This document shows positions 56,410 through 64,000 of a stretch of DNA of 64,000 nucleotides, one piece after another. The stretch spans positions 558,001 to 622,000 of the forward strand of contig NZ_JACIEQ010000001.1 of assembly GCF_014196965.1 (NCBI RefSeq), read 5' to 3'. Under the pieces are notes generated by a model. It was given only the letters and a program-made list of their open reading frames with translations. It did no database searches and was not told the origin of the DNA. How positions within the stretch are numbered: the first letter of the stretch is position 1; every line of letters starts with the position of its first letter. This stretch comes from Actibacterium naphthalenivorans (GTDB lineage: Bacteria > Pseudomonadota > Alphaproteobacteria > Rhodobacterales > Rhodobacteraceae). Position numbers and translations under genes: made by a program.

Positions 56410-57809
56410 CCCAGCTGCTGCTGATCGAAGACACCCCGTCACTGCAGATGGTATATGAATCGGTGCTGCGCGGCGCGGGCTATGATGTGGTCTCTGCCGG
56501 AACCGCCGCAGAGGGGCTGCAACATTTCCGCAAGATACGGCCGCTGGTCGTGCTGCTCGACCTGATGCTGCCCGACCGCTCCGGCCAGGAGCTGATGTGC
56601 GATTTCCTTGAGCTGGAGCCAGAGACGAACGTCATCGTTGTCACCGCCAACGGGTCGATCAACAGCGCGGTCGAGGCGATGCGCAACGGGGCATACGAGT
56701 TCCTGCTCAAGCCATTCAACGAACAGCGGTTTCTTCATGCGGTGGAAAACGCGCTGGCCGACGGCGCCCGCGCGCGCGGCCAGCGCCCCCGCCATACCAC
56801 CAATGACGCGCTGATCAGCACATTCGTCGGCTCTTCGTCCGTCATGCAAGAGGTCTACGACCGCATCCGCTCGGTCAGCCGGTCGATGGCGACGGTGTTC
56901 ATCACCGGCGAAAGCGGCACCGGCAAGGAAATCTGCGCGCAGGCCGTGCATTCCACCTCGCATCGCGCCAGCGGCCCGTTCGTGCCGCTCAATTGCGGGG
57001 CCATCCCCTCCGACCTGCTGGAATCAGAGGTGTTCGGCCATCTCAAGGGGTCGTTCACCGGCGCCATCGTCGACAAGCCCGGCGCCGCCGCCGTGGCCGA
57101 TGGCGGGACCCTGTTTCTCGACGAGATCTGCGAGATGGATCTGAACCTGCAGACCAAGCTGCTGCGGTTCCTGCAAACCTCGATGATTCAGCCGGTGGGC
57201 GCGCCAAAGCCGCACAAGGTGAACGTGCGGATCATCTGCGCCACCAACCGCGACCCGCTGGAAGAGGTCCGGCGCGGGCGCTTCCGCGAGGATCTGTATT
57301 ACCGCCTGCATGTGGTGCCCATCCACCTGCCCCCCCTGCGCAAGCGCGGTGGCGATGTGGTCGAGATCGCCGAAGTGTCACTGAGCCAGTTCGCGCGCGA
57401 GGAAGGGCGGAGCTTTCACGGCCTCTCGGACGAGGTGAAATCCCTGTTCCGCAACCTCAGCTGGCCGGGCAACGTGCGCCAGCTTTTGAATGTGCTGCGC
57501 CATGTGGTGGTGTTGAACGACGGGCCGCTGGTCACGCTCGACATGCTTCCGATCGAGCTTCACCATGAGCGCGAGCGGCTGGCCAGCCCCTTCGCCCCGG
57601 GCGCGACCGTCGAGCAGGCCAAGCCGCATATCACGCTCGACGGGCTGATGGGCATGACCCTGGCCGAGATCGAGCAGCTGGTGATCGAGGAAACGATCTC
57701 GCGCCATGGCGGCTCGGTGCCGAAAGCGGCGCGCGTGCTCGATGTCTCGCCCTCGACGCTCTACCGCAAGCGCGAAAGCTGGGCCAAGACCGGCAAGAAC
57801 GGCGCCTAG
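56406..57809 (+). CDS. Sigma-54-dependent response regulator (NtrC/LuxO-like)
   Basis: 467 residues. Receiver domain with Asp52 in [13 protein letters not shown]+ domain with Walker A GESGTGKE and the sigma-54 contact loop GSFTGA (about residues 215-220; consensus GAFTGA). A C-terminal Fis-type helix-turn-helix ends in [18 protein letters not shown]. It activates sigma-54 promoters in response to the phosphorelay, presumably fed by the hybrid kinase just upstream (4-base overlap). The Ala-to-Ser change in the loop is mild and is known to be tolerated in other family members. Targets are not evident in the window. Confidence 0.92.
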   Translation: MTQLLLIEDTPSLQMVYESVLRGAGYDVVSAGTAAEGLQHFRKIRPLVVLLDLMLPDRSGQELMCDFLELEPETNVIVVTANGSINSAVEAMRNGAYEFLLKPFNEQRFLHAVENALADGARARGQRPRHTTNDALISTFVGSSSVMQEVYDRIRSVSRSMATVFITGESGTGKEICAQAVHSTSHRASGPFVPLNCGAIPSDLLESEVFGHLKGSFTGAIVDKPGAAAVADGGTLFLDEICEMDLNLQTKLLRFLQTSMIQPVGAPKPHKVNVRIICATNRDPLEEVRRGRFREDLYYRLHVVPIHLPPLRKRGGDVVEIAEVSLSQFAREEGRSFHGLSDEVKSLFRNLSWPGNVRQLLNVLRHVVVLNDGPLVTLDMLPIELHHERERLASPFAPGATVEQAKPHITLDGLMGMTLAEIEQLVIEETISRHGGSVPKAARVLDVSPSTLYRKRESWAKTGKNGA

Positions 57810-58570
57810 ACGAACTGCTCGCGGATCAGCCGCTCCTCGAGCCCGTGACCGGGATCGAACAGGATGCGGTGCCGGATCGTCGGATCGCTCGTGATCTCGA
57901 CCGAGATGACCAGCCCGGCGGTGCGGCTGTCGGCATCGGCCATCACCGGGCGCTTGGAGGGTTGCAGCACGTCGAACCGCACCTGCGCCGTATTCGGCAG
58001 CAGCGCGCCGCGCCAGCGGCGGGGCCGGAACGCCGCCATCGCCGTCAGGGCCAGAACATCCGAGCCGATCGGCAGGATCGGCCCGTGCGCGGAATAGTTG
58101 TAGGCTGTGGACCCCGCCGGGGTCGAGACCAGCGCGCCGTCGCAAACCAGCTCGTCCAGGCGCACCTTGCCATCCACGGAAATCCGCAGCTTGGCGGCCT
58201 GCGGCCCCGCGCGCAGCAACGACACCTCGTTGATCGCCAGCGCTTCATGCACCTTGCCGTCCACCCCGATGGCGCGCATCCGCAGCGGGTTGACCACCTC
58301 TTCCTCGGCCGCCGACAGCCTGTCGAGCAGGTGCGCTTCGTGGTATTCGTTCATCAGAAAGCCGACGGTGCCGCAGTTCATGCCGTAAACCGGTGTATCC
58401 AGATGCTGGGTGGCGTGCATGGTCTGCAGCATGAAGCCGTCACCGCCCAGTGCCACGATCACATCGGCCTCTTCGGCGGGAACGTCGCCATATTCGGCGG
58501 CCAATGCGCGATGCGCCGCGTTCGACGTTTCGGTCCCGCTTGCCATAAAGGCGATTTTGGTTCTTGGCAT
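57806..58570 (-). CDS. nadK: NAD kinase
   Basis: 254 residues. Phosphorylates NAD+ to NADP+ with ATP or polyphosphate. The motif GGDG lies at residues 42-45, and NEVSLLRAG and TPAGSTAYN follow as the NAD-binding conserved blocks. Start at 58570; the open frame to 58726 has no support. It converges on the sigma-54 regulator gene and the two stop codons overlap (CTAG at 57806-57809). NADPH supply also involves the neighbouring maeB. Confidence 0.93.
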   Translation of the reverse strand: MPRTKIAFMASGTETSNAAHRALAAEYGDVPAEEADVIVALGGDGFMLQTMHATQHLDTPVYGMNCGTVGFLMNEYHEAHLLDRLSAAEEEVVNPLRMRAIGVDGKVHEALAINEVSLLRAGPQAAKLRISVDGKVRLDELVCDGALVSTPAGSTAYNYSAHGPILPIGSDVLALTAMAAFRPRRWRGALLPNTAQVRFDVLQPSKRPVMADADSRTAGLVISVEITSDPTIRHRILFDPGHGLEERLIREQFV

Positions 58571-58780
58571 GACAGGCCCCTTCCATGGCGCATAGTTTCC
58601 CGCGCCGCGCGGGGAACTCAACCCCCGCCGGGTTTGTGTAGGCGGATGCCGGTGGATATGCAAAGACTCCCGAAGCCGGAACAACCCGCGCGTTTCGATG
58701 CCTTGCCAGGCACAAAAGTTTCCCATGCGCGACGCGCATTTCGCGAATTCCCCGATTGCCGCCGCCTTTGTGCCCTTTCG

Positions 58781-58796
58781 TGACAGAAATTTGTCA
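58781..58796. promoter_or_regulatory. Near-palindrome upstream of glyA
   Basis: TGACAGAAATTTGTCA: 5-bp perfect outer arms and a symmetrical AT centre, 40 bases before the glyA start. It sits in a 266-base gap shared with the divergent nadK promoter. It could be an operator or chance. Confidence 0.35.
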
Positions 58797-58836
58797 GTTA
58801 AATACGCCGCAAATCCGCATCCTTCAGGAGACGCAC

Positions 58837-60132
58837 ATGAACGCCCCCCACCGTGACGCCGGATTCTTTACCGAATCCCTTTCCACCCGCGACCCCGAGA
58901 TCGCCGAGGCCATCGGCCTGGAACTGGGCCGCCAGCGCGACGAGATCGAGCTGATCGCGTCCGAGAACATCGTCAGCAAGGCGGTGATGGAGGCGCAGGG
59001 CTCTGTCCTGACCAACAAATACGCCGAAGGCTATCCGGGGCGGCGCTATTATGGCGGCTGTCAGTTCGTGGACATCGCCGAAAACCTGGCGATCGAGCGC
59101 GCCAAGCAGCTGTTCGGGTGCGGCTTTGCCAACGTGCAGCCCAATTCCGGCTCTCAGGCCAATCAGGGCGTCTATACCGCGCTGCTGCAGCCGGGCGACA
59201 CCATTCTGGGCATGAGCCTGGATGCCGGCGGGCATCTGACCCACGGTGCCAGGCCCAATCAGTCGGGCAAATGGTTCAACGCGATCCAGTATGGCGTGCG
59301 CAAGCAGGACAGCCTGCTGGATTACGATCAGGTGCAGGCGCTGGCGACAGAACATCAGCCCAAGCTGATCATCGCCGGCGGCTCGGCCATTCCGCGGCAG
59401 ATCGACTTTGCCCGGATGCGCCAGATCGCCGACAGTGTCGGCGCCTATCTGATGGTCGACATGGCGCATTTCGCGGGGCTCGTGGCGGGTGGCCAGCACC
59501 CCTCGCCCTTCCCCCATGCGGATGTGGCCACCACGACCACGCATAAAACCCTGCGCGGTCCGCGCGGCGGCATGATCCTGACCAATGACGAAGCGATCGC
59601 CAAAAAGATCAACTCGGCCATCTTCCCCGGCATTCAGGGCGGCCCGCTGATGCATGTGATCGCCGGCAAGGCGGTGGCCTTCGGCGAGGCGCTGCGCCCC
59701 GAGTTCAGGGAGTACGCCGCGCAAGTGGTCAAGAACGCCCAGGCGCTGGCCGATCAATTGATGAAGGGCGGGCTCGATATCGTCACCGGCGGTACCGACA
59801 CCCATGTGCTGCTGGTCGATCTGCGGCCCAAGGGGGTGAAGGGCAACGCCACCGAAAAAGCGCTGGAGCGTGCCCATATCACCTGCAACAAGAACGGCAT
59901 CCCCTTCGATCCGGAAAAGCCGATGGTCACCTCGGGCGTTCGGCTGGGCACACCGGCGGGCACCACCCGCGGCTTCGGCGCGCCTGAGTTCCGCCAGATC
60001 GCCGACTGGATCGTCGAAGTGGTCGACGGGCTGGCCGCCAATGGCGAAGAGGGCAACAGCGCGGTGGAAGCTAAGGTCAAGGCCGAGGTGATGGCGCTGT
60101 GCAAACGCTTCCCGATCTACCCCGAGCTTTGA
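58837..60132 (+). CDS. glyA: Serine hydroxymethyltransferase
   Basis: 431 residues. PLP enzyme converting serine and tetrahydrofolate to glycine and methylene-tetrahydrofolate. The PLP Lys is in [14 protein letters not shown]. The folate and tetramer regions ([10 protein letters not shown], and the [14 protein letters not shown] segment) are conserved. Start at 58837 after TTCAGGAG; upstream in-frame starts lack a site. It ends in a strong hairpin and stands as a single gene. Confidence 0.96.
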   Translation: MNAPHRDAGFFTESLSTRDPEIAEAIGLELGRQRDEIELIASENIVSKAVMEAQGSVLTNKYAEGYPGRRYYGGCQFVDIAENLAIERAKQLFGCGFANVQPNSGSQANQGVYTALLQPGDTILGMSLDAGGHLTHGARPNQSGKWFNAIQYGVRKQDSLLDYDQVQALATEHQPKLIIAGGSAIPRQIDFARMRQIADSVGAYLMVDMAHFAGLVAGGQHPSPFPHADVATTTTHKTLRGPRGGMILTNDEAIAKKINSAIFPGIQGGPLMHVIAGKAVAFGEALRPEFREYAAQVVKNAQALADQLMKGGLDIVTGGTDTHVLLVDLRPKGVKGNATEKALERAHITCNKNGIPFDPEKPMVTSGVRLGTPAGTTRGFGAPEFRQIADWIVEVVDGLAANGEEGNSAVEAKVKAEVMALCKRFPIYPEL

Positions 60133-60139
60133 AGAAACC

Positions 60140-60166
60140 GGAAGGAGGGCCCCCTGCCCTCCTTCC
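60140..60166. terminator. Terminator hairpin of glyA
   Basis: GGAAGGAGGG, seven bases, CCCTCCTTCC: perfect 10-bp stem beginning seven bases past the stop. It lies between glyA and the convergent gene at 60181 and may serve both. No T-run on the plus side. Confidence 0.6.
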
Positions 60167-60180
60167 CCTCCGCCTCTGGC

Positions 60181-60552
60181 CTAGAGCAGGCCGCGCCAGA
60201 GCAAAATGCCCGTGATCAGCCCGGTCAGCACGAACAGGTTGAACGAAAGACCGGCCAACGCGCCCAGAATGGCGCCTTTGCGCCGGTCGGATGTATCGAT
60301 TGCCTTCAGATGATCAAGCAATCTGCGTTCGGCAGTTTGCAGGCGGGGCAGATCAACCTGCTTCATCAATTTGGGATGTGCCCTCTTTTCCAGGGCATCG
60401 GCCATCACGGCCGCCTCCGGCTGCACTTTGAATGGCATCTGTCGGCGCGCTTGTTTCAGCCGGGCCGGCAGATCGTTTCCGCGCGCGCCCAGCTTGTCAC
60501 GCAACAGGCGTGAAATCTCGGATTCGCGTGTTCGGGCGATATTCTCGGCCAT
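60181..60552 (-). CDS. Small membrane-anchored protein of unknown function
   Basis: 123 residues. The first 90 residues are charged and helical, and one membrane segment lies at about residues 96-120 (ILGALAGLSFNLFVLTGLI, ending ILLWRGLL). No recognised domain and no signal peptide, so the N-terminus is probably cytoplasmic. Start ATG 60552 with GGGGGG upstream. It resembles conserved hypothetical proteins of the Rhodobacterales in style only. Confidence 0.6.
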   Translation of the reverse strand: MAENIARTRESEISRLLRDKLGARGNDLPARLKQARRQMPFKVQPEAAVMADALEKRAHPKLMKQVDLPRLQTAERRLLDHLKAIDTSDRRKGAILGALAGLSFNLFVLTGLITGILLWRGLL

Positions 60553-60870
60553 CTCCCCCCTCTACCAGTTACCAATTACCGGATACCTGAATTCCCAAGG
60601 ATGGATGCTCACCACAGCATGCTGCCCGGCACCCCGGGATTCCCGGCAAACTGTTCATGTTTCCCGCCCCGGTGCTGCGCGAATTGGCAGTTTCACGTTT
60701 GCCCGCACAAATTTTCGGCCACGCGCCATCCGCACGAAGCAAGACGACGGCATGAAGATAGACGCAAGCCCCGTTCACAATGATTAATTTCCCGCAGCCT
60801 CGTCAAAAGAGTTTCACGTGCCAGTGGTTTAAGAGGCTCATTCCATTATTTTCCACCCAGGGTGACAGCA
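60553..60870. other. 318-bp intergenic region before the RTX gene
   Basis: Divergent region between the small membrane protein and the RTX gene, less GC-rich than its surroundings near 60770-60860. AGTTTCACGT occurs twice in the same orientation (60689-60698 and 60810-60819); the downstream copy overlaps CACGTG and could be part of a regulatory site. No convincing -35/-10 pair and no gene is seen. Confidence 0.4.
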
Positions 60871-62130
60871 ATGACAACCTACACAATACCCGCCTATTTT
60901 GGCACGCACTACTTCTATGGCAACAGTGAAAGTTCGGATTGGGAAAGCGGTGCCTCGGTCTCCATCGTGGCACCGGACAATTCGACCACTCTTTCTTATA
61001 CTCTTACCGGCGAGCAGTGGGATGATGAAAGCGGGGCAGTCCCCGATTACGTTGGCGAAGTGTACCAGCTCACCGGCACAACGACCGGCGGCACAAGCTT
61101 CGACCTCACGTCCGACAGTTTCTATGAAGAGATCGCCGGAATAGGCTGGGGCGGTGGAAACTCCGCCGTTTTAAGCTCATTCTGGACGACTAGCGGCAGC
61201 AATTACGACAATGAATTCATGCTCATTCTGGGCGGCGACAGCCCTCCCGGATGGTATGAGGGAACCCTGGACCTCGAGAATTTCGCCGATTTTCAGGTAA
61301 CCTTCTTCGGCGATCCCGGCCCCGGCCCCTTTGGCCCTGGCACGATATTCGCAATCGCCGATATTCCCGGCGTCACGATCACGGAAAACGACAAGATCAC
61401 GGGCACCGACACGCGCGATGTGTTTTCGGGCGGCGCGGGCAACGATAGGATTCTGGGCCAGGGTGGAAATGACAAGCTGAAGGGTGGTGCCGGCAAGGAT
61501 GTACTGAAAGGCGAGGCCGGCAAAGACACGCTTGACGGCGGCGGCGGCAACGACACGCTCAAGGGTGGCGCCGGCGCGGATGATCTGACTGGTGCGGGCG
61601 GCAAGGACAGCCTGCTCGGCGAGGGCGGAAATGACACGCTCAACGGCGGCAACGGGAACGACACGCTCAAGGGCGGCGCCGGCGCGGATACCCTGCTCGG
61701 CGGGGGCGGCAAGGACAGCCTGCTGGGCCAGGGCGGAAACGATACGCTCAAGGGCGGCAACAAGAGCGATGTCGTGAACGGTGGCGACGGGGCCGACAAG
61801 CTGTTCGGCCAGGGCGGGGTCGACACCCTCCTCGGCGGCAAGGGCCAGGACAAGCTGAACGGCGGCGCCGGAAACGACGTGCTGACGGGCGGCGGTGGCG
61901 GCGATGTGTTCATTTTCGATCATGGCAAAATGGGCGACGACACGATCACCGATTTTCAGGTCAAGCTCGACAGCATCAAGATCGACCTTGGCGGCGCCCG
62001 GGCCTCTTCCGTCAGCACGTCACTCGTGGGTGAAGACACTGTAATCACCTATGGCGATGGCGGCATCAATTCGATAACACTGGAAGACATGCAGCTCAGC
62101 CACAACGAAATCGATTTTCTTTTTGTCTGA
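60871..62130 (+). CDS. RTX calcium-binding repeat protein, likely type I secreted
   Basis: 419 residues. Residues 1 to about 180 are an unfamiliar Ser/Thr/Gly- and aromatic-rich domain with no signal peptide. Residues 187-348 are 18 uninterrupted nonapeptides of the RTX type (GGxGxDxLx), which bind Ca2+ into a parallel beta roll. The C-terminal part (349-419), ending in hydrophobic FLFV, should hold the type I secretion signal. No ABC/HlyD secretion genes are adjacent. Start ATG 60871 with AGGG upstream (GTG 60862 is the alternative). Function may be extracellular structural, enzymatic or adhesive. Confidence 0.85.
   Translation: MTTYTIPAYFGTHYFYGNSESSDWESGASVSIVAPDNSTTLSYTLTGEQWDDESGAVPDYVGEVYQLTGTTTGGTSFDLTSDSFYEEIAGIGWGGGNSAVLSSFWTTSGSNYDNEFMLILGGDSPPGWYEGTLDLENFADFQVTFFGDPGPGPFGPGTIFAIADIPGVTITENDKITGTDTRDVFSGGAGNDRILGQGGNDKLKGGAGKDVLKGEAGKDTLDGGGGNDTLKGGAGADDLTGAGGKDSLLGEGGNDTLNGGNGNDTLKGGAGADTLLGGGGKDSLLGQGGNDTLKGGNKSDVVNGGDGADKLFGQGGVDTLLGGKGQDKLNGGAGNDVLTGGGGGDVFIFDHGKMGDDTITDFQVKLDSIKIDLGGARASSVSTSLVGEDTVITYGDGGINSITLEDMQLSHNEIDFLFV
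61429..61914 (+). repeat. 18 tandem 27-bp RTX units, with a 108-bp higher-order duplication
   Basis: The DNA codes 18 nonapeptides in a row. Units starting at 61549 and 61657 form two adjacent 108-bp blocks (four nonapeptides each) of high similarity, sharing phrases such as KDSLLG and GGAGAD in the same order. This suggests a tandem duplication. It is not a CRISPR: the whole array is in one reading frame, with no unique spacers. Confidence 0.8.
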
Positions 62131-62223
62131 GCATGATCTCTCGGCGCCCCTGTCATAAGGGGCGCCGTGTTTATCTGCCGCGCCGGCGCATGCCGGCGCC
62201 CCACCAAATAGGCCGCCCCGACG

Positions 62224-62994
62224 ATGCCGCTTGCCACCACGATTTTCGGCTCCGACGAGGCCAACCCGCCGCTTCTGATCGTCCACGGTCTGTTTGGGTC
62301 CGCGCGCAACTGGGGCGTCATCGCCAAACGTTTGTCCGACACGCGGCAGGTGATCACCGTGGACATGCGCAATCACGGGGAAAGCCCGTGGTTTCCGACC
62401 CATTCCTATCCCGATCTTGCGGATGATCTGATGCAGGTCATCAAGGCCCATGGCGGCCGGGCGGATGTGCTGGGCCATTCGATGGGCGGAAAGGCCGCGA
62501 TGGTGCTAGCGCTGACGCAGCCTTCGCTTGTCAATCGTCTGGTGGTGGCCGATATCGCGCCGGTGGTCTATGGGCACACCCAGGCGCATCTGATCCACGC
62601 CATGCGCGCGCTGGACCTGGCGCAGGTCGAAAAGCGTTCCGACGCCGATGCGCTGCTGGCGGAAGAGATTGAAACCCCATCGGTCCGCGCCTTTCTTCTG
62701 CAGTCGCTGGACGTGAAAGAACGGCGCTGGCGGCTCAATCTGGATGTGCTGGAAACGGAAATGCCCCGGATCATCGGCTTTCCCGATATCACCGGCCAGT
62801 TCAACGGCCCGGCCCTGTTTCTGTCAGGCGCGGACTCCGATTACGTGCAGCCCGGCCACCGCCCCCTGATAAAGGCGCTGTTTCCAAATGCGGTCTTTGC
62901 GAGGATCCCCGGCGCCGGCCACTGGCTGCATGCCGAGAAACCCCGGGAATTCGAGGCCGCCCTGCGCGCGTTCCTGCCGGTGTCGGCGGACTGA
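62224..62994 (+). CDS. Alpha/beta hydrolase, YbfF-like esterase
   Basis: 256 residues. Oxyanion HGLFGSARNW, nucleophile Ser86 in GHSMGGK, and a late His in GAGHWLHAEKP. The pattern is that of E. coli YbfF, a palmitoyl-CoA/malonyl-CoA thioesterase and esterase. It is cytoplasmic (no signal). It starts 93 bases after the RTX gene and converges on an SDR gene. Substrate unknown. Confidence 0.88.
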   Translation: MPLATTIFGSDEANPPLLIVHGLFGSARNWGVIAKRLSDTRQVITVDMRNHGESPWFPTHSYPDLADDLMQVIKAHGGRADVLGHSMGGKAAMVLALTQPSLVNRLVVADIAPVVYGHTQAHLIHAMRALDLAQVEKRSDADALLAEEIETPSVRAFLLQSLDVKERRWRLNLDVLETEMPRIIGFPDITGQFNGPALFLSGADSDYVQPGHRPLIKALFPNAVFARIPGAGHWLHAEKPREFEAALRAFLPVSAD

Positions 62995-63003
62995 CCGGCG
63001 CCC

Positions 63004-63723
63004 TCAGGCGGTGCTGCCGCCATCCACGGTGATCACGGTTCCGGTGATCCGGTTGCCATCCGGCCCCAGAAGCAGCGCGATCGCGCCCGTCACATCCTCG
63101 ACCTCGGGCAGGCCAAGCGGCGCGCGGCGACGGATCGATGCCATCTTGTGCACGTCCAGCCCGCCGGTCATCTCGGTTTCCATATATCCGGGCGCGATGC
63201 AGTTGACGGTGATGCCCATCTTGCCAACCTCGCGCGAGAGCGAGCGGGTGAACCCCTCCAGCCCGGCCTTGCTGGCGGCATAGGCGGCCAGGCCGTGGAA
63301 CCCGGTCGAGGCGATGATCGACGAAATGTTGACGATCCGCCCCTCATGCGCCGCCAGCATCCCCCGGCTGATATATTTGGCAAAGATGATCGGCGCCGTC
63401 AGGTTCACCTCGATCACGCGCAGGATGTCTGTCTTGTGCATGGTCGCCAGAATGCCGTCCGCGCCGATGCCCGCGTTGTTGACCAGCCCCCAGATGCGCC
63501 CGTGCTGTTTGGTGATGCTGCTGACAACGCCGGGGATGGCATCCAGATCGCCGACATCGAAAGGAATGAAATGCACGCGCCCCTCTTGTTCGGCCATCAG
63601 CGCCTTGTAGCCATCGCTCAGGCTGCGGCTGAGGCCGACCACGTTATACCCGTCCGCGCTCAGCCGTTTCGCTGTGGCCAGGCCGAGGCCACGGGATACG
63701 CCGGTAATAACTACGGTTTTCAT
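63004..63723 (-). CDS. Short-chain dehydrogenase/reductase, FabG-like
   Basis: 239 residues. Classical SDR with cofactor loop TGVSRGLG near the start, NNAG, catalytic Ser (NISSI), and YAASK with Tyr and Lys four apart. The basic residue in GLSRS after the second strand suggests NADPH. It resembles 3-oxoacyl-ACP reductases. Four bases separate its start from the stop of the AMP-ligase gene upstream, so they are operonic and it may reduce an acyl group activated by that ligase. Confidence 0.87.
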   Translation of the reverse strand: MKTVVITGVSRGLGLATAKRLSADGYNVVGLSRSLSDGYKALMAEQEGRVHFIPFDVGDLDAIPGVVSSITKQHGRIWGLVNNAGIGADGILATMHKTDILRVIEVNLTAPIIFAKYISRGMLAAHEGRIVNISSIIASTGFHGLAAYAASKAGLEGFTRSLSREVGKMGITVNCIAPGYMETEMTGGLDVHKMASIRRRAPLGLPEVEDVTGAIALLLGPDGNRITGTVITVDGGSTA

Positions 63724-63727
63724 TCCA

Positions 63728-64000
63728 TCATCCTTTCGCCGCCGATCGGACCAGCTTGCCCGCGGCGTTAACCTGAAAACTCTCTACAAAACGCACCATG
63801 GCGGGTACCGCCTCGCGCTCCAGCCCGTCGCGGCAGGCCGCGATGATCCGCGGTTTCATCTCCGCCCGGTCCGCATCACCCGCCAGCTGCACCTCGGCCA
63901 CGATCAGCGCGCCGGTGATCGGATTGGACTTGGATGAAACCTTCGCCATCGCAACGCCGGGCACGCCGGTGATCACCCGTTCGATAACCTCGGGAAACAC
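63728..64000 (-). CDS. C-terminal end of an AMP-dependent ligase (cut by the window)
   Basis: 90 residues are visible; the 5' part lies beyond the window edge. The segment PEVIERVITGVPGVAMAKV, ending VNAAGKLVRS with the catalytic Lys, matches the small C-terminal domain of acyl-AMP-forming ligases. It follows an operon pattern with the downstream SDR. The first codon in the window is GTG but is internal. Confidence 0.75.
   Translation of the reverse strand: MFPEVIERVITGVPGVAMAKVSSKSNPITGALIVAEVQLAGDADRAEMKPRIIAACRDGLEREAVPAMVRFVESFQVNAAGKLVRSAAKG

Noticed and set aside
61429..61914. Tandem repeats resembling a CRISPR array
   Set aside because: All units are coding RTX nonapeptides in one frame, without distinct repeats and spacers.

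Overview
The window is a gene-dense, high-GC chromosomal segment with about 58 protein genes and one tRNA. It shows no insertion sequence, integrase, phage gene or CRISPR array. Gene content points to an alphaproteobacterium of the Rhodobacterales (Roseobacter/Paracoccus type). The indicators are a TRAP transporter, a DUF3141–FabI–acetate kinase cluster, a beta-oxidation operon behind two small MerR regulators, an MntX-like permease, an RTX protein and a MaeB with a fused phosphotransacetylase-like domain. This assignment is inference from gene content, not from a marker gene.

Layout. 0-6 kb: an arylsulfotransferase-family protein, glutathione-dependent formaldehyde dehydrogenase (minus) and a dctPQM TRAP operon. 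6-11 kb (minus): a BMP-family nucleoside ABC importer (lipoprotein, ATPase, two permeases) with a possible FnrL box upstream. 11-16.4 kb: an ABC1/UbiB-type kinase with an upstream small partner, and a nitronate monooxygenase divergent from a marR–MFS efflux pair. 16.4-21.4 kb: tRNA-Gly(TCC), an ABC exporter, a BON-LysM protein, an acyl-CoA synthetase and a 72-residue membrane protein. 21.5-27.6 kb (minus): ackA, a PhaC-like DUF3141 protein, a FabI homologue and a periplasmic 5'-nucleotidase. 27.8-31.9 kb: a DUF952 protein, pyrD and an ArsC-family protein (plus), then a MATE transporter and two hotdog thioesterases (minus).

31.9-43.4 kb: an MntX-like permease, two MerR paralogues, then a fatty-acid degradation block (acyl-CoA dehydrogenase, RHH-like small protein, GST, thiolase, cupin, FadB-type multifunctional protein, acyl-CoA synthetase) broken only by a minus-strand sulfotransferase. 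43.5-50.1 kb: a membrane protein with a degenerate M48-like segment, a SPOR protein and the nucleoside salvage operon cdd-deoA-deoB-add-upp (minus). 50.4-58.6 kb: maeB, prpE, a soluble hybrid histidine kinase with a sigma-54 activator, and NAD kinase. 58.8-64 kb: glyA, a small membrane protein, an RTX protein, an alpha/beta hydrolase, an SDR and the 3' end of an AMP-forming ligase.

Functional links. The ABC importer, the 5'-nucleotidase and the cdd-upp operon make a plausible route for scavenging extracellular nucleotides: dephosphorylation in the periplasm, nucleoside uptake, then breakdown to bases and pentose phosphates. The acyl-CoA genes, PrpE, AckA and MaeB make the window rich in acyl-CoA, acetate, propionate and C4 metabolism.

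The least explained items are a 203-bp composite inverted-repeat element at 36206-36408, several clean palindromes in divergent promoter regions, the soluble kinase–sigma-54 phosphorelay, the pseudo-M48 protein, and the ackA cluster that lacks pta and carries an altered FabI active site.
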